DNA of 64,000 nucleotides from Pachyseris speciosa (Eukaryota; Cnidaria; Anthozoa; Scleractinia; Pachyseridae), in NCBI GenBank assembly GCA_016490735.1, contig JAEMWC010000394.1, positions 140,001-204,000 of the forward strand, written 5' to 3'. Below are positions 1 through 10,857 of the stretch, one piece after another; positions within the stretch are counted from its first letter, which is position 1, and every line of letters begins with the position of its first letter. Both the position numbers and the translations under genes were made by a program. Under the pieces are notes generated by a model. It made no database searches and was not told the DNA's origin. It saw nothing but the letters and a program-made list of their open reading frames with translations.

Positions 1-592
1 GCCAAGCTTAAGTGACGCGATTTGACAAATTGGAGACTGAAAATTAGTGTTGTAAACTTAACAATAGTATTTCGAGCTGTTAAGAGTTTCTCATTTCGAT
101 TTTCACTGAATGTCATGTTCACCGAAAGAGAAGCAGGTGGCCCCTTTGTTTGGGCTGTATGATCGAAGGGCTCAAATTTTCAGTTTTCGCCACTTGCAGA
201 TATATTAATATTACGTCTAAATCCTATCCTGTTCTCCTCATTTGTAGAAGAATGGACTTTATGAATAATATAATATATCAACGAGAAATCGGTAAGATGC
301 CATTTTAAGATTAACAAAGTATCATTGGAAGGTCTTATTTGTCATATTTGTTTGAATAGCATACATATGCGTTTATGGAAAATTTTCCCTCTACTTTTTT
401 GTTTTTATCAGACTCGTTTTATCGTGACCACGAAAAGAATAATTTCTCACGGCTATTTTCAGTATCAATGAGAAAGCTACAAAATGAAAGTTTTCGCTTT
501 TCCAAATAAATAAATATATTTATTTAAATATATATGTTCAGCAATGTTCACCATGGGAAAAAAAATCTTCAAATGATATTTTCCATGTTACC
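1..592. other. Intron sequence of tandem gene copy B, no gene
   Basis: No coding signal is seen. The stretch aligns by eye with about 43240-43510 (shared blocks around the words 'cgaaagag.agcaggtg' and 'tacgtctaaatcc'). That places it in the intron between the signal-peptide exon and the PAN exon of the duplicated host gene. A Penelope-like element interrupts the alignment at about 593. Confidence 0.6.
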
Positions 593-1767
593 ATGGGTTC
601 TTTCGACGGTGCTGAAACGTGCGAATTAGTCGGCTGCTACCTGTTATCCCTTCTCACCGAAAAGTATGGCCAAAACATCGGCTTATACCACGACGACGGT
701 CTTGCGGCCTTTGACAAAACACCACAAGAAATTGAAAGGATCAAAAAGAAACTGTGCAAAATTTTCCGTGAAAATGACTTAAAGATAACGATAGAAGCAA
801 ACAAAACCATTGTCAATTTCCTAGACGTCACGCTTGACCTGCAAACTGGCAAACACTATCCATTTACAAAGGAAGGTAACTTCCCATTGTACGTAAATAA
901 GAAATCCAATCATCCACCCTCCATCCTAAAAAAACAACCCGTGTTCCATCAACAAGCGGCTTTCAGAAATATCTTCAGACCGAGAATGCTTCGACAACGC
1001 CAAAACCGTGGATCAAGAAGCTCTCAATAAAAGCGGCTACAATTACAACCTGCCTTAGAAAGAGTCGCACAAAGAGTCGCACAACGAGACGCAGCGATAA
1101 CGGAGGAACCGTCCAAGAAACATTCTTTGGACAACCCGCCTTACAGCAAGAATGTCTAAACGAACGTGGGAAAGTGCTTCCTTTCTCTCATTGATCAGCC
1201 CTTTCCTAAATCAAATCCACTTCATCAAATTAGCAACCGGAACACACTTAAATTAAGCTATAGCTGCATGAGTAACATCAAAACCATTAATTCTAACCAC
1301 AACAAAGCTCAAATTATTAAATCTGATCCAACAATGACAGTAATTGTAACTGCAGGAATTCAAGCACGTGCCCCATGGACGGAAAATGCAACGACCAAAA
1401 CATCATTTACCAAGCTGAGGTCACGACATCAACCTCAAGACAGACATACATTGGACTTTGTGACACAACTTTCAAGTTAAGATACAGAAACTATGTATGC
1501 TTATTTAGGAAAGAGCGGTATAAACACGCAACCGAGTTAAGTAAATATATTTGGAACCTAAAGGATAAAAATATAATCTACAACATCAAATGGCGTAAGT
1601 TAACAGGCCAGGTCATATTCAAACGAAACAAGCGTTGCAATTTGTGTTTATGGGAAAAATACTTTATTATATGTAAACCCGAAATGTCAACACTAAACAA
1701 TAAGAGCGAACTGGTATCTACGTGTAGACATTCCAAGAAATTCCTCTTAAAGGCAGTGCTCGCTTAG
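593..1767 (+). pseudogene. Penelope RT / GIY-YIG endonuclease remnant
   Basis: Residues from 593 include the RT catalytic motif LYHDDGL (Y-x-DD type) preceded by MGSFDGAE, then the conserved NFLDVTLDL block. Downstream, in other frames, come a cysteine cluster (CPMDGKC-like) and the endonuclease core [19 protein letters not shown] with a terminal [18 protein letters not shown] block. These match the RT C-terminus and GIY-YIG domain of Penelope-like elements. The protein would copy element RNA at a nicked site. The reading frame is broken at least twice, so no full product is expected. The two inverted relatives (2459-3605 and 4157-5065) preserve parts of the same protein. Confidence 0.82.
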
Positions 1768-1863
1768 ATTAACCAATCATATCGGTCTACGTGTCATGCC
1801 GCTAGGCATTGTTCTGTATTTTCAAATTTTGTATATATTCTCATGTATCCGTTATTTTTGGCA

Positions 1864-1912
1864 GTTGCCTGATGATTGCTTCGCAAGAAGCATGAAACTC
1901 TGAGTAGCAATA
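1864..1912 (+). ncRNA. Hammerhead ribozyme (type I, PLE tail)
   Basis: The core CTGATGA (1869-1875) is followed by stem II TGCTTC/GAAGCA with a GCAA loop, then GAAA, a short stem III CTC/GAG, and the cleavage triplet GTA. Flanking GTTGC and GCAAT pair as stem I. All invariant core bases are present. Hammerheads in Penelope-like terminal repeats are known; self-cleavage of this copy is inferred. Confidence 0.85.
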
Positions 1913-2012
1913 GATGTCTTCGACCAAATAATCCAACTCTGAAAATATACATATTGCTCCAGTTTATCTATTGAGCACTTTAATAGCTGATGAAGACTTC
2001 AATTTATTACCT

Positions 2013-2063
<51 letters not shown>

Positions 2064-2136
2064 TGAATTCTGTATATGAAGGAAACCCTAACCTTGCACA
2101 CCCCAAACATTTATTCAATATATATCCCAAACATTT

Positions 2137-2202
<66 letters not shown>
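2013..2202. repeat. (TA)n/(GT)n and (TA)n microsatellites between inverted PLE copies
   Basis: A (TA)n then (GT)n tract at 2013-2062 and a pure (TA)n tract at 2141-2202 flank a short unique spacer. They mark the junction of the two tail-to-tail Penelope copies. Penelope-like elements often sit next to such tracts. Confidence 0.9.
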
Positions 2203-2205
<3 letters not shown>

Positions 2206-2306
2206 AGGTAATGAATTGAAGTCTTCATCAGCTATTAAAGTGCTCAATAGATAAACTAGAGCAATACGTATATTTTCAGAGTTGGATTATTTGGTCGAAG
2301 ACATTT

Positions 2307-2357
2307 ATTGCTACTCAGAGTTTCATGCTTCTTGCGAAGCAATCATCAGGCAACTGC
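2307..2357 (-). ncRNA. Hammerhead ribozyme (type I, PLE tail)
   Basis: The minus strand reads CTGATGA, a stem II TGCTTC/GAAGCA, GAAA, a stem III CTC/GAG and GTA, with GTTGC/GCAAT as stem I. It is the same fold as the plus-strand copy at 1864. Confidence 0.85.
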
Positions 2358-2458
2358 CAAAAATAACGAATACATAAGAATATATACAAAATTTAAAAAT
2401 TTGAAAATACAGAACAATGCCTAACGGTGTGACACGTAGACGGATATGATTGGTTAAT

Positions 2459-3605
2459 CTAAGCGAGCACTGTCTTTAAGAGGAATTTCTTGGAATGTCT
2501 ACACGTAGATACCAGTTCGCTTCTATTGTTTAGTGTTGCCATTTCGGGTTTACATATAATAAAGTATTTTTCCCATAAACACAAATTGCAAAGCTTGTTT
2601 ACATTTGAATATGACCGGGCCTGTTTTAGCTTACGCCATTTGATGTTGTAGGTAATATTCTTATCCTTTAGGTTCCAAATATATTTACTTAACTCGGTTG
2701 CGTGTTTATACCGCTCGTTCCTAAATGAGCATACATGGTTTCTGTATCTTAACTTGAAAGTTGTGTCACAAAGTCCAATGTATGTCTGTCTTGAGGTTGA
2801 TGTCGTGACCTCAGCTTGGTAAATGATGTTTAGGTCGTTGCATTTTCCGTCCATGGGGCACGTGCTTGAATTCCTGCAGTTACAATTGCTGTCATTGGTT
2901 GGATCAGATTTATTAATTTGAGCTTTGTTGTGGTAAGAAATAATGGTTTTGATGTTACTCATGCAGCTATAGCTTAATTTAAGTGTGTTCCGGTTGCAAA
3001 TTTGATGAAGTGGATTTGATTAAGGAAAGTGATGATCAATGAGAGAAAAGAAGCACTTTTCCACGTTCGTTTTGACATTCTTGCTGTAAGGCGGGTTGTA
3101 CCAAAGAATGTTTCTTGGACGGTTTCTCCGTGATCGCTGCGTTTCGTTGTGCGACTCTTTGTAAGACAGGTTGTAATTGTAGCCGCTTTTATTGAGAGCT
3201 TCTTGATCCACGGTTTTGGCGTTGTCGAAGCATTCTCGGTCTGAAGATATTTCTGAAAGCCGCCTGTTGATGGAATCCGGGATGTTTCTTAGGATGGAGG
3301 GTGGATGATTAGATTTCTTATGTACGTACAATGAAACGTTACCTTCCTTTGTAAATGGATAGTGTTTGCCAGTTTGCAGGTCAAGCGTGACGCCTAGGAA
3401 ATTGACAATGGTTTTGTTTGCTTCTATCGTTATCTTTAAGTCATTTTCACGGAAGATTTTGCACAGTTTCTTTTTTATCCTTTCAATTTCTTGTGGTGCT
3501 TTTTCAAAGGCCGCCAGACCGTCGTCGCGGTATAAGCCGATGTTTTGGCCATACTTTTCGGTGAGAAGGGATAACAGGTGGCAGCCGACTGCAGCCGACT
3601 ACTAG
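2459..3605 (-). pseudogene. Penelope RT / GIY-YIG endonuclease remnant, copy 2
   Basis: The endonuclease half is open over 2459-2962 (167 codons). It holds the zinc-like cluster [15 protein letters not shown], the GIY-YIG-type core [19 protein letters not shown] and a C-terminal [14 protein letters not shown]. The linker (3020-3331) is in another frame, with [20 protein letters not shown]. The RT motif region lies at 3366-3605. Frame breaks between these blocks make it non-functional. The core is more intact here than in copy 1. Confidence 0.82.
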
Positions 3606-3607
3606 AT

Positions 3608-3718
3608 AAGGTTAATTTGGGAACAGAAATCAACAACTAAGTAATTAAGTGAAAATCGGGCCCAGCCACATTTTCACTTAATTACTTAGTTGTTGATTTC
3701 TGTTCCCAAATTAACCTT
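3608..3718. repeat. Perfect hairpin, 49-bp arms
   Basis: Positions 3608-3656 are the exact reverse complement of 3670-3718, with a 13-base loop (cgggcccagccac). It lies exactly at the truncated 5' end of Penelope copy 2. It may be a fold-back produced at the insertion junction, or a small palindromic element. No ORF. Confidence 0.9.
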
Positions 3719-3832
3719 GTCTGTTTGTATTTCTCAGAAATCCCTAATGAATCGCCATCCAAACGGGAATAGGCTTGTGATCCTAAGTAATTAAGGCAAC
3801 CAGTTGCTAATATATCCCCTCCCTACCTTACT

Positions 3833-3835
<3 letters not shown>

Positions 3836-3888
<53 letters not shown>
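3836..3888. repeat. (TA)n microsatellite
   Basis: An uninterrupted TA tract next to the 3' tail of Penelope copy 3. Confidence 0.95.
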
Positions 3889-3889
<1 letters not shown>

Positions 3890-4000
3890 CTATCAGCGGA
3901 TAAATTGAAGACTTCATCTGCTATAAAAGTGCTCAATGGAAAAACCAGAGCTGTGAATATAATATTCAATTGTGGAGTCGGACTAGTTCAAACACATTTA

Positions 4001-4050
4001 TTTGCTACTCCGAGTTTCATGCTTCTCACGAAGCAATCATCAGGCAACTG
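4001..4050 (-). ncRNA. Hammerhead ribozyme (type I, PLE tail)
   Basis: The minus strand shows CTGATGA, a stem II TGCTTC/GAAGCA with a GTGA loop, GAAA, a short stem III (CTC/GAG) and GTA, with stem I GTTGC/GCAAA. The core is intact. Confidence 0.83.
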
Positions 4051-4156
4051 ACAACAATAACGGTTACATTTAAAGATATACAAAATTTGAAAATATGGAA
4101 CAATGCTTACTAGCGTGACATGCCAAGATGTAATTGGTCGACAGAAGCACTAAACG

Positions 4157-5065
4157 TTAAGCTATCACGGTATTTAACAGGAATTTCTTAGAATGTCTAC
4201 AGATCGATGTCAGTTCATTTCTATGATTAAGTGTCGACATTTCTCGTTTACATATTATAAAATATTTTTCCCACAGACACAGATTACATTTTTTGTTGAT
4301 ATTTGAATACAATCTGGCTTGCCTTACTTTTCGCCACTTAATTTCGTAATTGATTTTTCGAATTTTCAGACTCCATATGTGCTTGCTGAGTTCGGTTGCA
4401 TTTTTGTACCGTTCGTTCCTGAAGGAGCATGTGTGGTTTCTGTAGCGTTCTTTGAATGTTGTGTCACACAGTCCGATATAAGACTCTTTGGATTGCGGGG
4501 TGACGACCTCTGCTTGGTAGATAATGTTCCGCACATTACAATTTCCGTTTAGGGGGCAAGATTTCGTGTTCCGGCAATTACACGCGCTATTAGTTTCTTC
4601 TGATGGATTTGAGGGTTTGCCCATTTGAGCTTTGTTGTGGCTGGAGATTATGGTCTTTACGTTACTCATACAGCTATAGCTCAGTTTAAGATTGTTCCGG
4701 TTAAAGATTTTGTGGAGTGGATTGGATTGAGGAAAGTGCCGATCAACAAGTGAAAGGAAGCATTTGCCGACTTGGGTTTCTACATTTTTACTGTATGGCA
4801 GGTTGAACCACGTTATGTTTCTTTGACGGTTTCTTTTTGCTCGTGGTGCATCGGGAGTTTCTTTGTAGGACAGGTTGTAGTTGTAGCCACTTTTGTTAAG
4901 CGCGTCTTGGTACGTACTTTTGGCCTTGTCAAAACATTCCTTGTCAGATGATATTTCGGAAAGACGCTTGTTAATCGATTCAGGGATGTTTCTCAGAATA
5001 GAAGGTGGGTGGTTAGATTGCTTGTGCACGTACAACGGTGTGTTTGCTAGTAAGCATTGTTCCAT
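4157..5065 (-). CDS. Penelope-like GIY-YIG endonuclease domain ORF (chimeric start)
   Basis: An open frame of 302 codons and the best-preserved endonuclease half in the window. About residues 9-110 are the RT-to-endonuclease linker ([20 protein letters not shown]). About residues 150-175 hold a cysteine cluster ([15 protein letters not shown]). About residues 185-215 hold the GIY-YIG-type core ([18 protein letters not shown]). The C-terminus has [18 protein letters not shown]. The first codons (MEQCLLAN) derive from the inverted tail, not from Penelope protein, so the start is an artefact of the junction. No RT domain is attached, so autonomous retrotransposition is not expected. Confidence 0.75.
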   Translation of the reverse strand: MEQCLLANTPLYVHKQSNHPPSILRNIPESINKRLSEISSDKECFDKAKSTYQDALNKSGYNYNLSYKETPDAPRAKRNRQRNITWFNLPYSKNVETQVGKCFLSLVDRHFPQSNPLHKIFNRNNLKLSYSCMSNVKTIISSHNKAQMGKPSNPSEETNSACNCRNTKSCPLNGNCNVRNIIYQAEVVTPQSKESYIGLCDTTFKERYRNHTCSFRNERYKNATELSKHIWSLKIRKINYEIKWRKVRQARLYSNINKKCNLCLWEKYFIICKREMSTLNHRNELTSICRHSKKFLLNTVIA

Positions 5066-5109
5066 ATTTTCAAATTTTGTATATCTTTAAATGTAACCGT
5101 TATTGTTGT

Positions 5110-5160
5110 CAGTTGCCTGATGATTGCTTCGTGAGAAGCATGAAACTCGGAGTAGCAAAT
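5110..5160 (+). ncRNA. Hammerhead ribozyme (type I, PLE tail)
   Basis: The plus strand shows CTGATGA, stem II TGCTTC/GAAGCA with a GTGA loop, GAAA, stem III CTC/GAG and GTA, with stem I GTTGC/GCAAA. It is the inverted partner of the ribozyme at 4001-4050. Confidence 0.83.
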
Positions 5161-5196
5161 AAATGTGTTTGAACTAGTCCGACTCCACAATTGAAC

Positions 5197-5201
<5 letters not shown>

Positions 5202-5272
<71 letters not shown>
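5202..5272. repeat. (TA)n microsatellite
   Basis: A pure TA tract of about 70 bases at the outer edge of the inverted Penelope tail. Confidence 0.95.
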
Positions 5273-5274
<2 letters not shown>

Positions 5275-5720
5275 CAGAATAAGGAGGTTTACACAAACAA
5301 TGGACTCCCAGCAGAAGGATCCGAAGGATACTATGCCACCACGTGAATTTGCAGATAAATAAGAAATAAGGACAGTGACGAACTTCTAGCTGATCTGACG
5401 AATGTAATGACGTTTCGGCTGTTCAGCCTTCTTCGGATTAAAAAGTTAAAAAAACTAAGAACTAAAAACTATTTACAATTGTTGTGCTAGTCTGAGGTCC
5501 TAGCTTATATAAGTCAGGTGATTAACAGATACAGAAAAGGTGAGTGACAGAAGTTATGTAACCGATTCAACGTAACAAATTCCACGCAAGGGGCCTCTGA
5601 ACAATCGTGATTAGTGTCATAACAAATTCCCAAGGCAAGGCCTTTAAACAGTGTAATAAGTTCCCTACTGAGGGCCCCTGAATGGCAAAATTCAGACAAA
5701 AATAACAGAGTCTATCTATA
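5273..5720. other. Possible Penelope-type tail remnant
   Basis: Around 5410-5442 the minus strand reads 'CCGAAGAAGGCTGAACAGCC' followed by GAAACGTC. This resembles the tail hammerhead of other Penelope elements, but with a mutated CTGATGA core. The rest carries no recognisable gene. A short ATCT microsatellite ends it at about 5712-5733. Confidence 0.4.
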
Positions 5721-6626
5721 TATCTATCTATCTTTTGCCTTAAAAAGACAACGCTATAAACCTTGCAAGAGCTCATTTATCGCAATTTGTGTTATATTGT
5801 GTAGGATCTATTTTCATTGATCTTGCCAACAGAGAAAAAAGTTGTGATTGCTGTGAAGTCTGTTCCTGCTGTGGTCAGTGCGAAAGAGCTGATCGCCAGT
5901 ATGTGGAATTACGTAAATTAACACTTTTGTATTTGTGCTTTGCGTTTTACAACCGTAAAGACGTTTTGTTGAGGACACGAGAGGAATAGCTGTTACGTTA
6001 CCAGGAAAAGCAGTGAATATTGATGCCTAAGAAAAATGGAGACTGAGGTACTGTCTATTGTGAAATACAAATATATTTTTGAAGGAGGTCAAATTTGAAA
6101 ATCGGTATACCTGCAGCTGGCGAGTGACCTGTTTAAGGCTTCTTATGCTCCCACGATATCTAAACTAAATCTTTACTTAACAGTCTGCTTAACGGTTGAC
6201 CGTTACTAGACACTTTCATAACGAGAATTCGCAGTGAGTGCAGTTTATTTAGGACAATTACCAAAGTTTTCATAGCTTATTTTCCGTCTCAGATTCGGTG
6301 AAGCTGATCTAAAACTTACTACTCCAATACAGGAACAGTTAAATTTAGGCTGAAAACACTTAAACACCGACCTAATCTATTCCGTGTACATATTGAAACT
6401 ACTAGATGTCAATGATGCAATTTACACCTTCTATCTGCTTTTGCTCGTAGTCCGCCACAAAAACCACTAAAAGCACTTGTTGACTAAAACGGACAATCTT
6501 TGTTAGTTTAATTCGGATTACATCATGGATAAGGTGTTGCTTTCAATATATTTTGCCGTAAGCATATGATCTATTAACAAACTAGGTAACATCGCAAGAT
6601 TATCTTATAACGTTGATGGAACTCAC
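5721..6626. other. Intron 1 of tandem gene copy B
   Basis: No gene is seen. From about 6133 it aligns with 43707-44070, and from about 6510 with 45880-45980 of copy A (for example 'gttgaccgttactagacact'). This supports segmental duplication. Copy A differs by the insertions at 44076-45581 and 45595-45845. Confidence 0.65.
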
Positions 6627-6696
6627 CTGCATACAATACTGAGCCCATTCCAAACAAAATCCACGCAAGGAGAACGAAACCCTTGATAGAAACCAT
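6627..6696 (-). CDS. Signal-peptide exon of secreted PAN/EGF-type gene, copy B
   Basis: The minus-strand ATG at 6696 opens a 70-base exon with 23 hydrophobic codons (MVSIKGFVLLAWILFGMG...YA), a clear secretory signal peptide. It ends in phase 1 at a canonical donor (GTGAGT on the minus strand, 6621-6626). It is nearly identical to the copy A exon at 45983-46052, where the phase fits the downstream PAN exon. The rest of copy B lies beyond the window's left edge. Copy B may be a functional paralogue, but only this exon can be assessed. Confidence 0.7.
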
Positions 6697-7790
6697 GCCC
6701 TTAGTTCCATATACGTTCTTTTAGTCTTTCCGTTGTTGTGAACGGAGTTTTCAAAATAAATGGCGAGTGTAAATGTGTGGGTTATTAATTATTCTGTCTT
6801 CCTGTGCAGCGCTAAATTATTGATAACATATAGGACAAAATTACTGAATACTAATTGGTCCAAGAAGAGGGCATTTTTTTTTTCTTAATGTTGATTCTGC
6901 AGAGGGCAAAAATACTCACTCCGGTTTGTCCTTTCAACTCGAGTTGTATTCGTTTAAAAAGGGATAAAGGTCATGTACAAGCTTGGACAGATACCATGGA
7001 AGGTAAAGTTTCGAGCTATAAAAAAAAGTGCAAATGCTTTTTTTCCCGTAACATTCAAAACTTGGACCGATTTGCATGGTGCCAAAAAACAATCTAATTT
7101 AACACGTCGAGGGCTTTTATTTTTCCACGACACCTTTCAGCTAAAAAAAAATAAAGAAAGAACAAAAAAAACAACAACAAAAAACAAAAACACAAAACAA
7201 AACAAAGAAAAAAAAAAGAAAGAAAACAGAATGACATAGAGCCATTAATGGGCGTATCAAGTAGTTGAAAGTTAGTGGAACAGGTTATTCATTATGCCAC
7301 AAATTCTTTGGCTCGACGAACCGATTGCCCATTTTTATGTGTTTTTGTTGTTATGTTTTGTTTTGTAGTTTTGTCCAAGTGATAGAAACCATTACAGCAC
7401 AGATGAATGATAAAATAAATAGAAGCCGGTAAAGTTTGGTTTATCGTTGTTTCCTGTGTTCAGATATAAAAAACTCATTTCTCCTAACTGGATGTAAATT
7501 ACTCGATGCTTGTTTTATTTCCAAGCGAACTCGTTCAATTTTTTTTTCACCACTTAGTTGTCTGTTTTTCGACGTGCCTCGAGAGTGTTAAGACAATTTT
7601 GTTGTTATGTCATAAACACATGGGAATCGCGATGTGTCCTTGCAAAAAAAAATTAATAAGAATTGATATGACATGCCTTTTCAGAGGTTGCTGAAATTTC
7701 AGCAGAATGATACTAATGCTTAAATCATTTTACTCGGCCCCGATTTCCTGTACAAATCCTACAATGTAAACTGTAGCTCATTCAATCCTA
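6697..7790. other. 5' flank of gene copy B; A-rich tract
   Basis: It aligns with 46053-46965 upstream of copy A (for example 'ttgtgaacgg', 'ctaaattattgataacat' versus 'ctaaattattaataacat'), so it is shared promoter-side sequence. An (AAAAC)/A-rich tract fills about 7142-7217. No ORF is convincing. Confidence 0.55.
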
Positions 7791-8212
7791 GGCCCCGTCC
7801 ACGCGTATATCATAATATTTTTGAAAACGGAGATCTTTTCAGTTTCTCTGTTTTCAACAAAACAAACAAACAACAACAACAGCAAGGAGTGTCCACAAGT
7901 AACCGTATTTGAAGCGTTTTCACCTTTTCACGCGTAAACGCTAAATACGATGGAAATACGGTAGCGTTCCTTACAGAGAATCCGCAACGCAGACCGGGAC
8001 AGACTGTAATCAGTCCATGGCATCATCGTATTCACAAATTGTCCGTCCACGCACATACAAAAAAGCAAGCGTTTCAAAAAATCTCCACCCTGGAACCGGA
8101 TTTCAAAACCGCCGGTGTTGGTGCCCAAAAATGCAGTTTACCTGTGCATGAAAGGCGTAAACGGAGATTAAAAAAAATTGTGCGTTAACTCGGATAAGTG
8201 TGGACGGGGGCT
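7791..8212. mobile_element. MITE with GGCCCCGTCCAC termini, copy B
   Basis: The left end GGCCCCGTCCACGCG and right end GTGTGGACGGGGGCT are inverted. The interior is non-coding, with subterminal 'gaaaacgg' and 'cgtaaacgg' words. The same family sits at the equivalent place upstream of copy A (46966-47278) and again at 39411-39821. Insertion before the duplication is implied. Confidence 0.7.
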
Positions 8213-9310
8213 TAGGATTAGCAGGGTCAACCGACAGTTCCATTGAGTAAACTTTACGCAATGTGGGTATTCGGAAAAAAATCATTCCATGCTACGTATA
8301 GGGTGAAGGGCTTATCAGAATAGAGGACGCATCCTAATTTCCCTTTGAATCATTTGATATAACAGCGGTATTGTTTATAGGGCCCGCTTCTCCTATTATT
8401 TCATGGTTAGAGGCAGTTGTTTCTGTTATGTGTTATTTGCTGCATCTCCATCGATCTTGTTCGTTATACTTCACGAGAACTACTGTCACTGGAATGAATG
8501 CCGTGGAATTTTCACTGATGATCAAGACGTAAAGTCACAGTCCGCTTATTTCACTTTTTGTCTCTTTTTCGCGTGTTTGTCCTGTCAATGTTCAGTTTTT
8601 TTTATCTGTTTCCTTACTTGATTCCTTGTTTAAGTCGGTGTTGTTGTTGTTGAAAAAAAAAACTTTGTGCTTAATGAAATATTATTACAACGCGCCAACT
8701 GGAGTAAATTGGCTAAACGTCATTGCCCCTAGCCGCTTTAATACAGAACAATTAAAAAGCAAACACTTCCAGTTTACAATTATTAATTGTATCAAGTAAG
8801 TTGGCCCCAGTCAAGGTGGGGGCTAAAACATGCCAAAAAGTGCAATTAACTCATAAAGGGGAGGAGGCGGGTAAAAGCTCGTGTAGTCAGGATGAATTGC
8901 AGAGGTGAACGAGTGACGCTGACCGTATCTGCGCATCAGACATCCTCTTCTCGGCAGCCACAGATGCCGCTCCAATACGAAAACTATGCCTTTATATCTG
9001 GATTGGTCCAATCCACAATACCTGACAGCATTGGTAAGCTTATTAGTGAAAAAAAAAATGCTCCAGGGACTGCTGAGCCATTGGGTAACTGAAAAAGTGG
9101 CCCTACACTGAGACCACGCTTCCAATAGTTACTGAACCGGACAGAACCCAGTTTGACGGGTCATCACTAGAGAAAAAGGCCGCTGATAGTAACTATGTTT
9201 TCAATTCAAAACGGGGATCCTAATGGCCATAACTTTGTTTGCGGAGTTAAACAGTTTAGTAACCTGATCCAAGGAAATATGTTGGCCATATTTAGATGCT
9301 GTGATTTCAC
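8213..9310. other. Intergenic spacer
   Basis: No gene is supported. Positions 8395-8680 align with 57555-57840 (shared words such as 'gttatttg.tgcat' and 'tggaatga.tgc.gtgg'), so the spacer between array members is duplicated too. Confidence 0.5.
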
Positions 9311-9892
9311 TCACTCTACAAAAGGCAAAAAATGAAAGCAAACACATTGCTTTAAATAGAAAGGTGTTTTAATAGAGCCTTGTAGATGGTGTGCCGCTTG
9401 AATCACTCTATGTAATATAGGAAATGTAATTGGTAGCCTATTGCCAAGCCGGAAACAAATCTTTGCATGATCCTTAAGCATCTGTACTAAGAAAAAAGTT
9501 TTAGTTGTTCCAGAATATCCGGCTAATTTGTGATAATAACCTATTGCAGATATGTGTGTATTCACTGTGGAAGGGGCATATTTGTGATAAAAAAGGTAAG
9601 CGATAAAGAGAGCCACAGTAGGTGGAGACAGTGGCAGAGCTAGCCTGTACTGGCACCCGGAAAAGAATTTGCAAGAAACTGAAAAAAACAGTTTCCAAGC
9701 CCGCCTGTATGTGGGGATTGAGGACCGCTGAAGGCTGGACTGAAGCAGGTGTGAGACTAAATTTGCCAGTTCTGCGGATGGAGATGACTGGGGATTACTG
9801 TAGGCATTGGGTCCATGGAGGGTGGAGCCAAGCTCATAAACGTCTGGATCTGTAAGCGAGGCAGAGAATCTGCTAACACATTGTGAACCCAT
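9311..9892 (-). pseudogene. DIRS tyrosine recombinase, N-terminal part
   Basis: 193 codons. About residues 45-130 form the SAM-like core-binding domain (STPTYRRAW-type helix, then HISAIGYYH). Residues 150-193 start the catalytic domain (LPITFPILHRVIQA) but stop at FLPFVE, before the catalytic arginine motif. The family integrates circular DNA by recombination and makes no target duplication. The truncation makes this copy inactive. Confidence 0.7.
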
Positions 9893-10098
9893 CGTCCATG
9901 TTTAGCCTTGAATAAAATATTATACTTCAAGCAGATCAAGACAAGTTTTTGTACAAAAAACATCAGCTGTTTATCTTTGCAAAACTGCTTGTTAATGACA
10001 TGTACGAGGGCTTCGTTATCGGTCAAAAATAAGATACAATGACTCGCCATGTAACTCCCCCATAGAAATAAACTGAGCACATTAGGAAAGAGTTCCAA
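9311..10098 (-). mobile_element. DIRS-type retrotransposon fragment (RNase H end plus tyrosine recombinase start)
   Basis: On the minus strand the first block reads like the end of a DIRS RNase H (FLTDNEALVHVINKQ, then FVQKLVLICLKYNILFKAKH and LADSLPRLQ). It overlaps, in another frame, an ORF with the tyrosine-recombinase N-terminal domain (SIPTYRRAWKLFF, PPTVALFIAYLFYHKYAPSTVNTHISAIGYYHKLAG). Overlap of RT/RH and recombinase ORFs is typical of DIRS. The catalytic R-H-R-Y half of the recombinase is not recognisable downstream, so this is a fragment. Confidence 0.8.
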
Positions 10099-10857
10099 AA
10101 ATGCAATGTTTTAGGAGGACCAAGATGCTGGCCAGGGCCCATCTTTTTTTGCAGTTGACTCAATTTCGCCCTTTAAATGCTTTGTTATATGATATGAAGT
10201 AACTTTTTTTTTGTCTGGAAGTGATAGTTTACATCATAGTGCATTTGAGTTCTTTTATTTGTCTACACCCTTTAACCAGCAGATTTTTACTTACAAAATA
10301 AGGTCTAATGTTATGCTTTAGCCCAGAAACTGAATTGTAGGCTTCTAATGACACATGTAGCCTGGCTTTGTAATTTGAGGAGACTCCAAGTTAGAGCTGA
10401 GAATGATGGTAGCCTTTTTTGACTTTTGGGGAAGCGTTGCTTGATACTCCTTTGTCTAACAAATTTAAAATAATTAATCTTGCATGTTGAATTTGGGGTG
10501 GATTTTTGGAAGCTCGCCACGACAATCCAGCAACTATCCAACAACTAAGCTGAACCTTAACAAAGTTTGCAGCGCTAATGTAGTTTGGATGGAGAGATGC
10601 AGAGGTGGATGGGCAATTAAGCAATAGACCACAAGTTTCTATGGTTTATATGGTTTTCTATGGTTAATATGGTGATAAACCACTTGGGATGTAGGAAGAA
10701 CACTCGGAGAATCCGTAAATCGTGCGCCGCATGAGTTTAAGGGCGCAATAAACCGTAGCTGATTGACCAATCAGAGCGTGCGCATTGACTTTGTTAGTAT
10801 ATAATAAGGGATATATGGTCTTTGAAAACAGTTTAGTTCCAACATATAATAAAACCA
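10099..10857. other. Intergenic, no gene seen
   Basis: AT-rich sequence with only short random ORFs. A short repeat of 'tatggttt' / 'ctatggttaatatgg' occurs at about 10637-10675. Confidence 0.5.

Larger units (their letters stand above)
593..2012 (+). mobile_element. Penelope-like retrotransposon, copy 1 (5'-truncated)
   Basis: Order along the plus strand: C-terminal part of a reverse transcriptase, linker, GIY-YIG endonuclease, then a 3' tail with a hammerhead ribozyme. This order is typical of Penelope-like elements that carry an endonuclease. The 5' end is truncated inside the RT palm. The tail ends next to (TA)n/(GT)n and faces an inverted second copy (2204-3606), so the pair is tail-to-tail. 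Frame changes near 1030-1170 and 1370-1480 show it is dead. Confidence 0.85.
2204..3606 (-). mobile_element. Penelope-like retrotransposon, copy 2 (inverted relative of copy 1)
   Basis: This is nearly the reverse complement of copy 1: the same tail words (for example 'gaagtcttcatcagctatt' at 2218-2236), a ribozyme at 2307-2357, the endonuclease at 2459-2962, and linker and RT remnants up to 3605. It is 5'-truncated where a 49-bp-arm hairpin begins (3608). Together with copy 1 it forms an inverted repeat of about 1.4 kb per arm. Confidence 0.85.
3889..5200 (-). mobile_element. Penelope-like retrotransposon, copy 3, with inverted tail at both ends
   Basis: The endonuclease half runs on the minus strand and ends in a ribozyme tail (3960-4110). 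Beyond its truncated 5' end the same tail reappears in the opposite orientation (about 5046-5195). The copy is therefore bounded by roughly 150-bp inverted repeats that each contain a hammerhead, and each abuts a (TA)n tract. This looks like a head-truncated copy inserted against another element's tail, a known Penelope habit. Confidence 0.8.

Noticed and set aside
593..5065. A LINE (from the RT motif)
   Set aside because: The GIY-YIG endonuclease C-terminal to the RT and the hammerhead tails identify Penelope-like elements instead.
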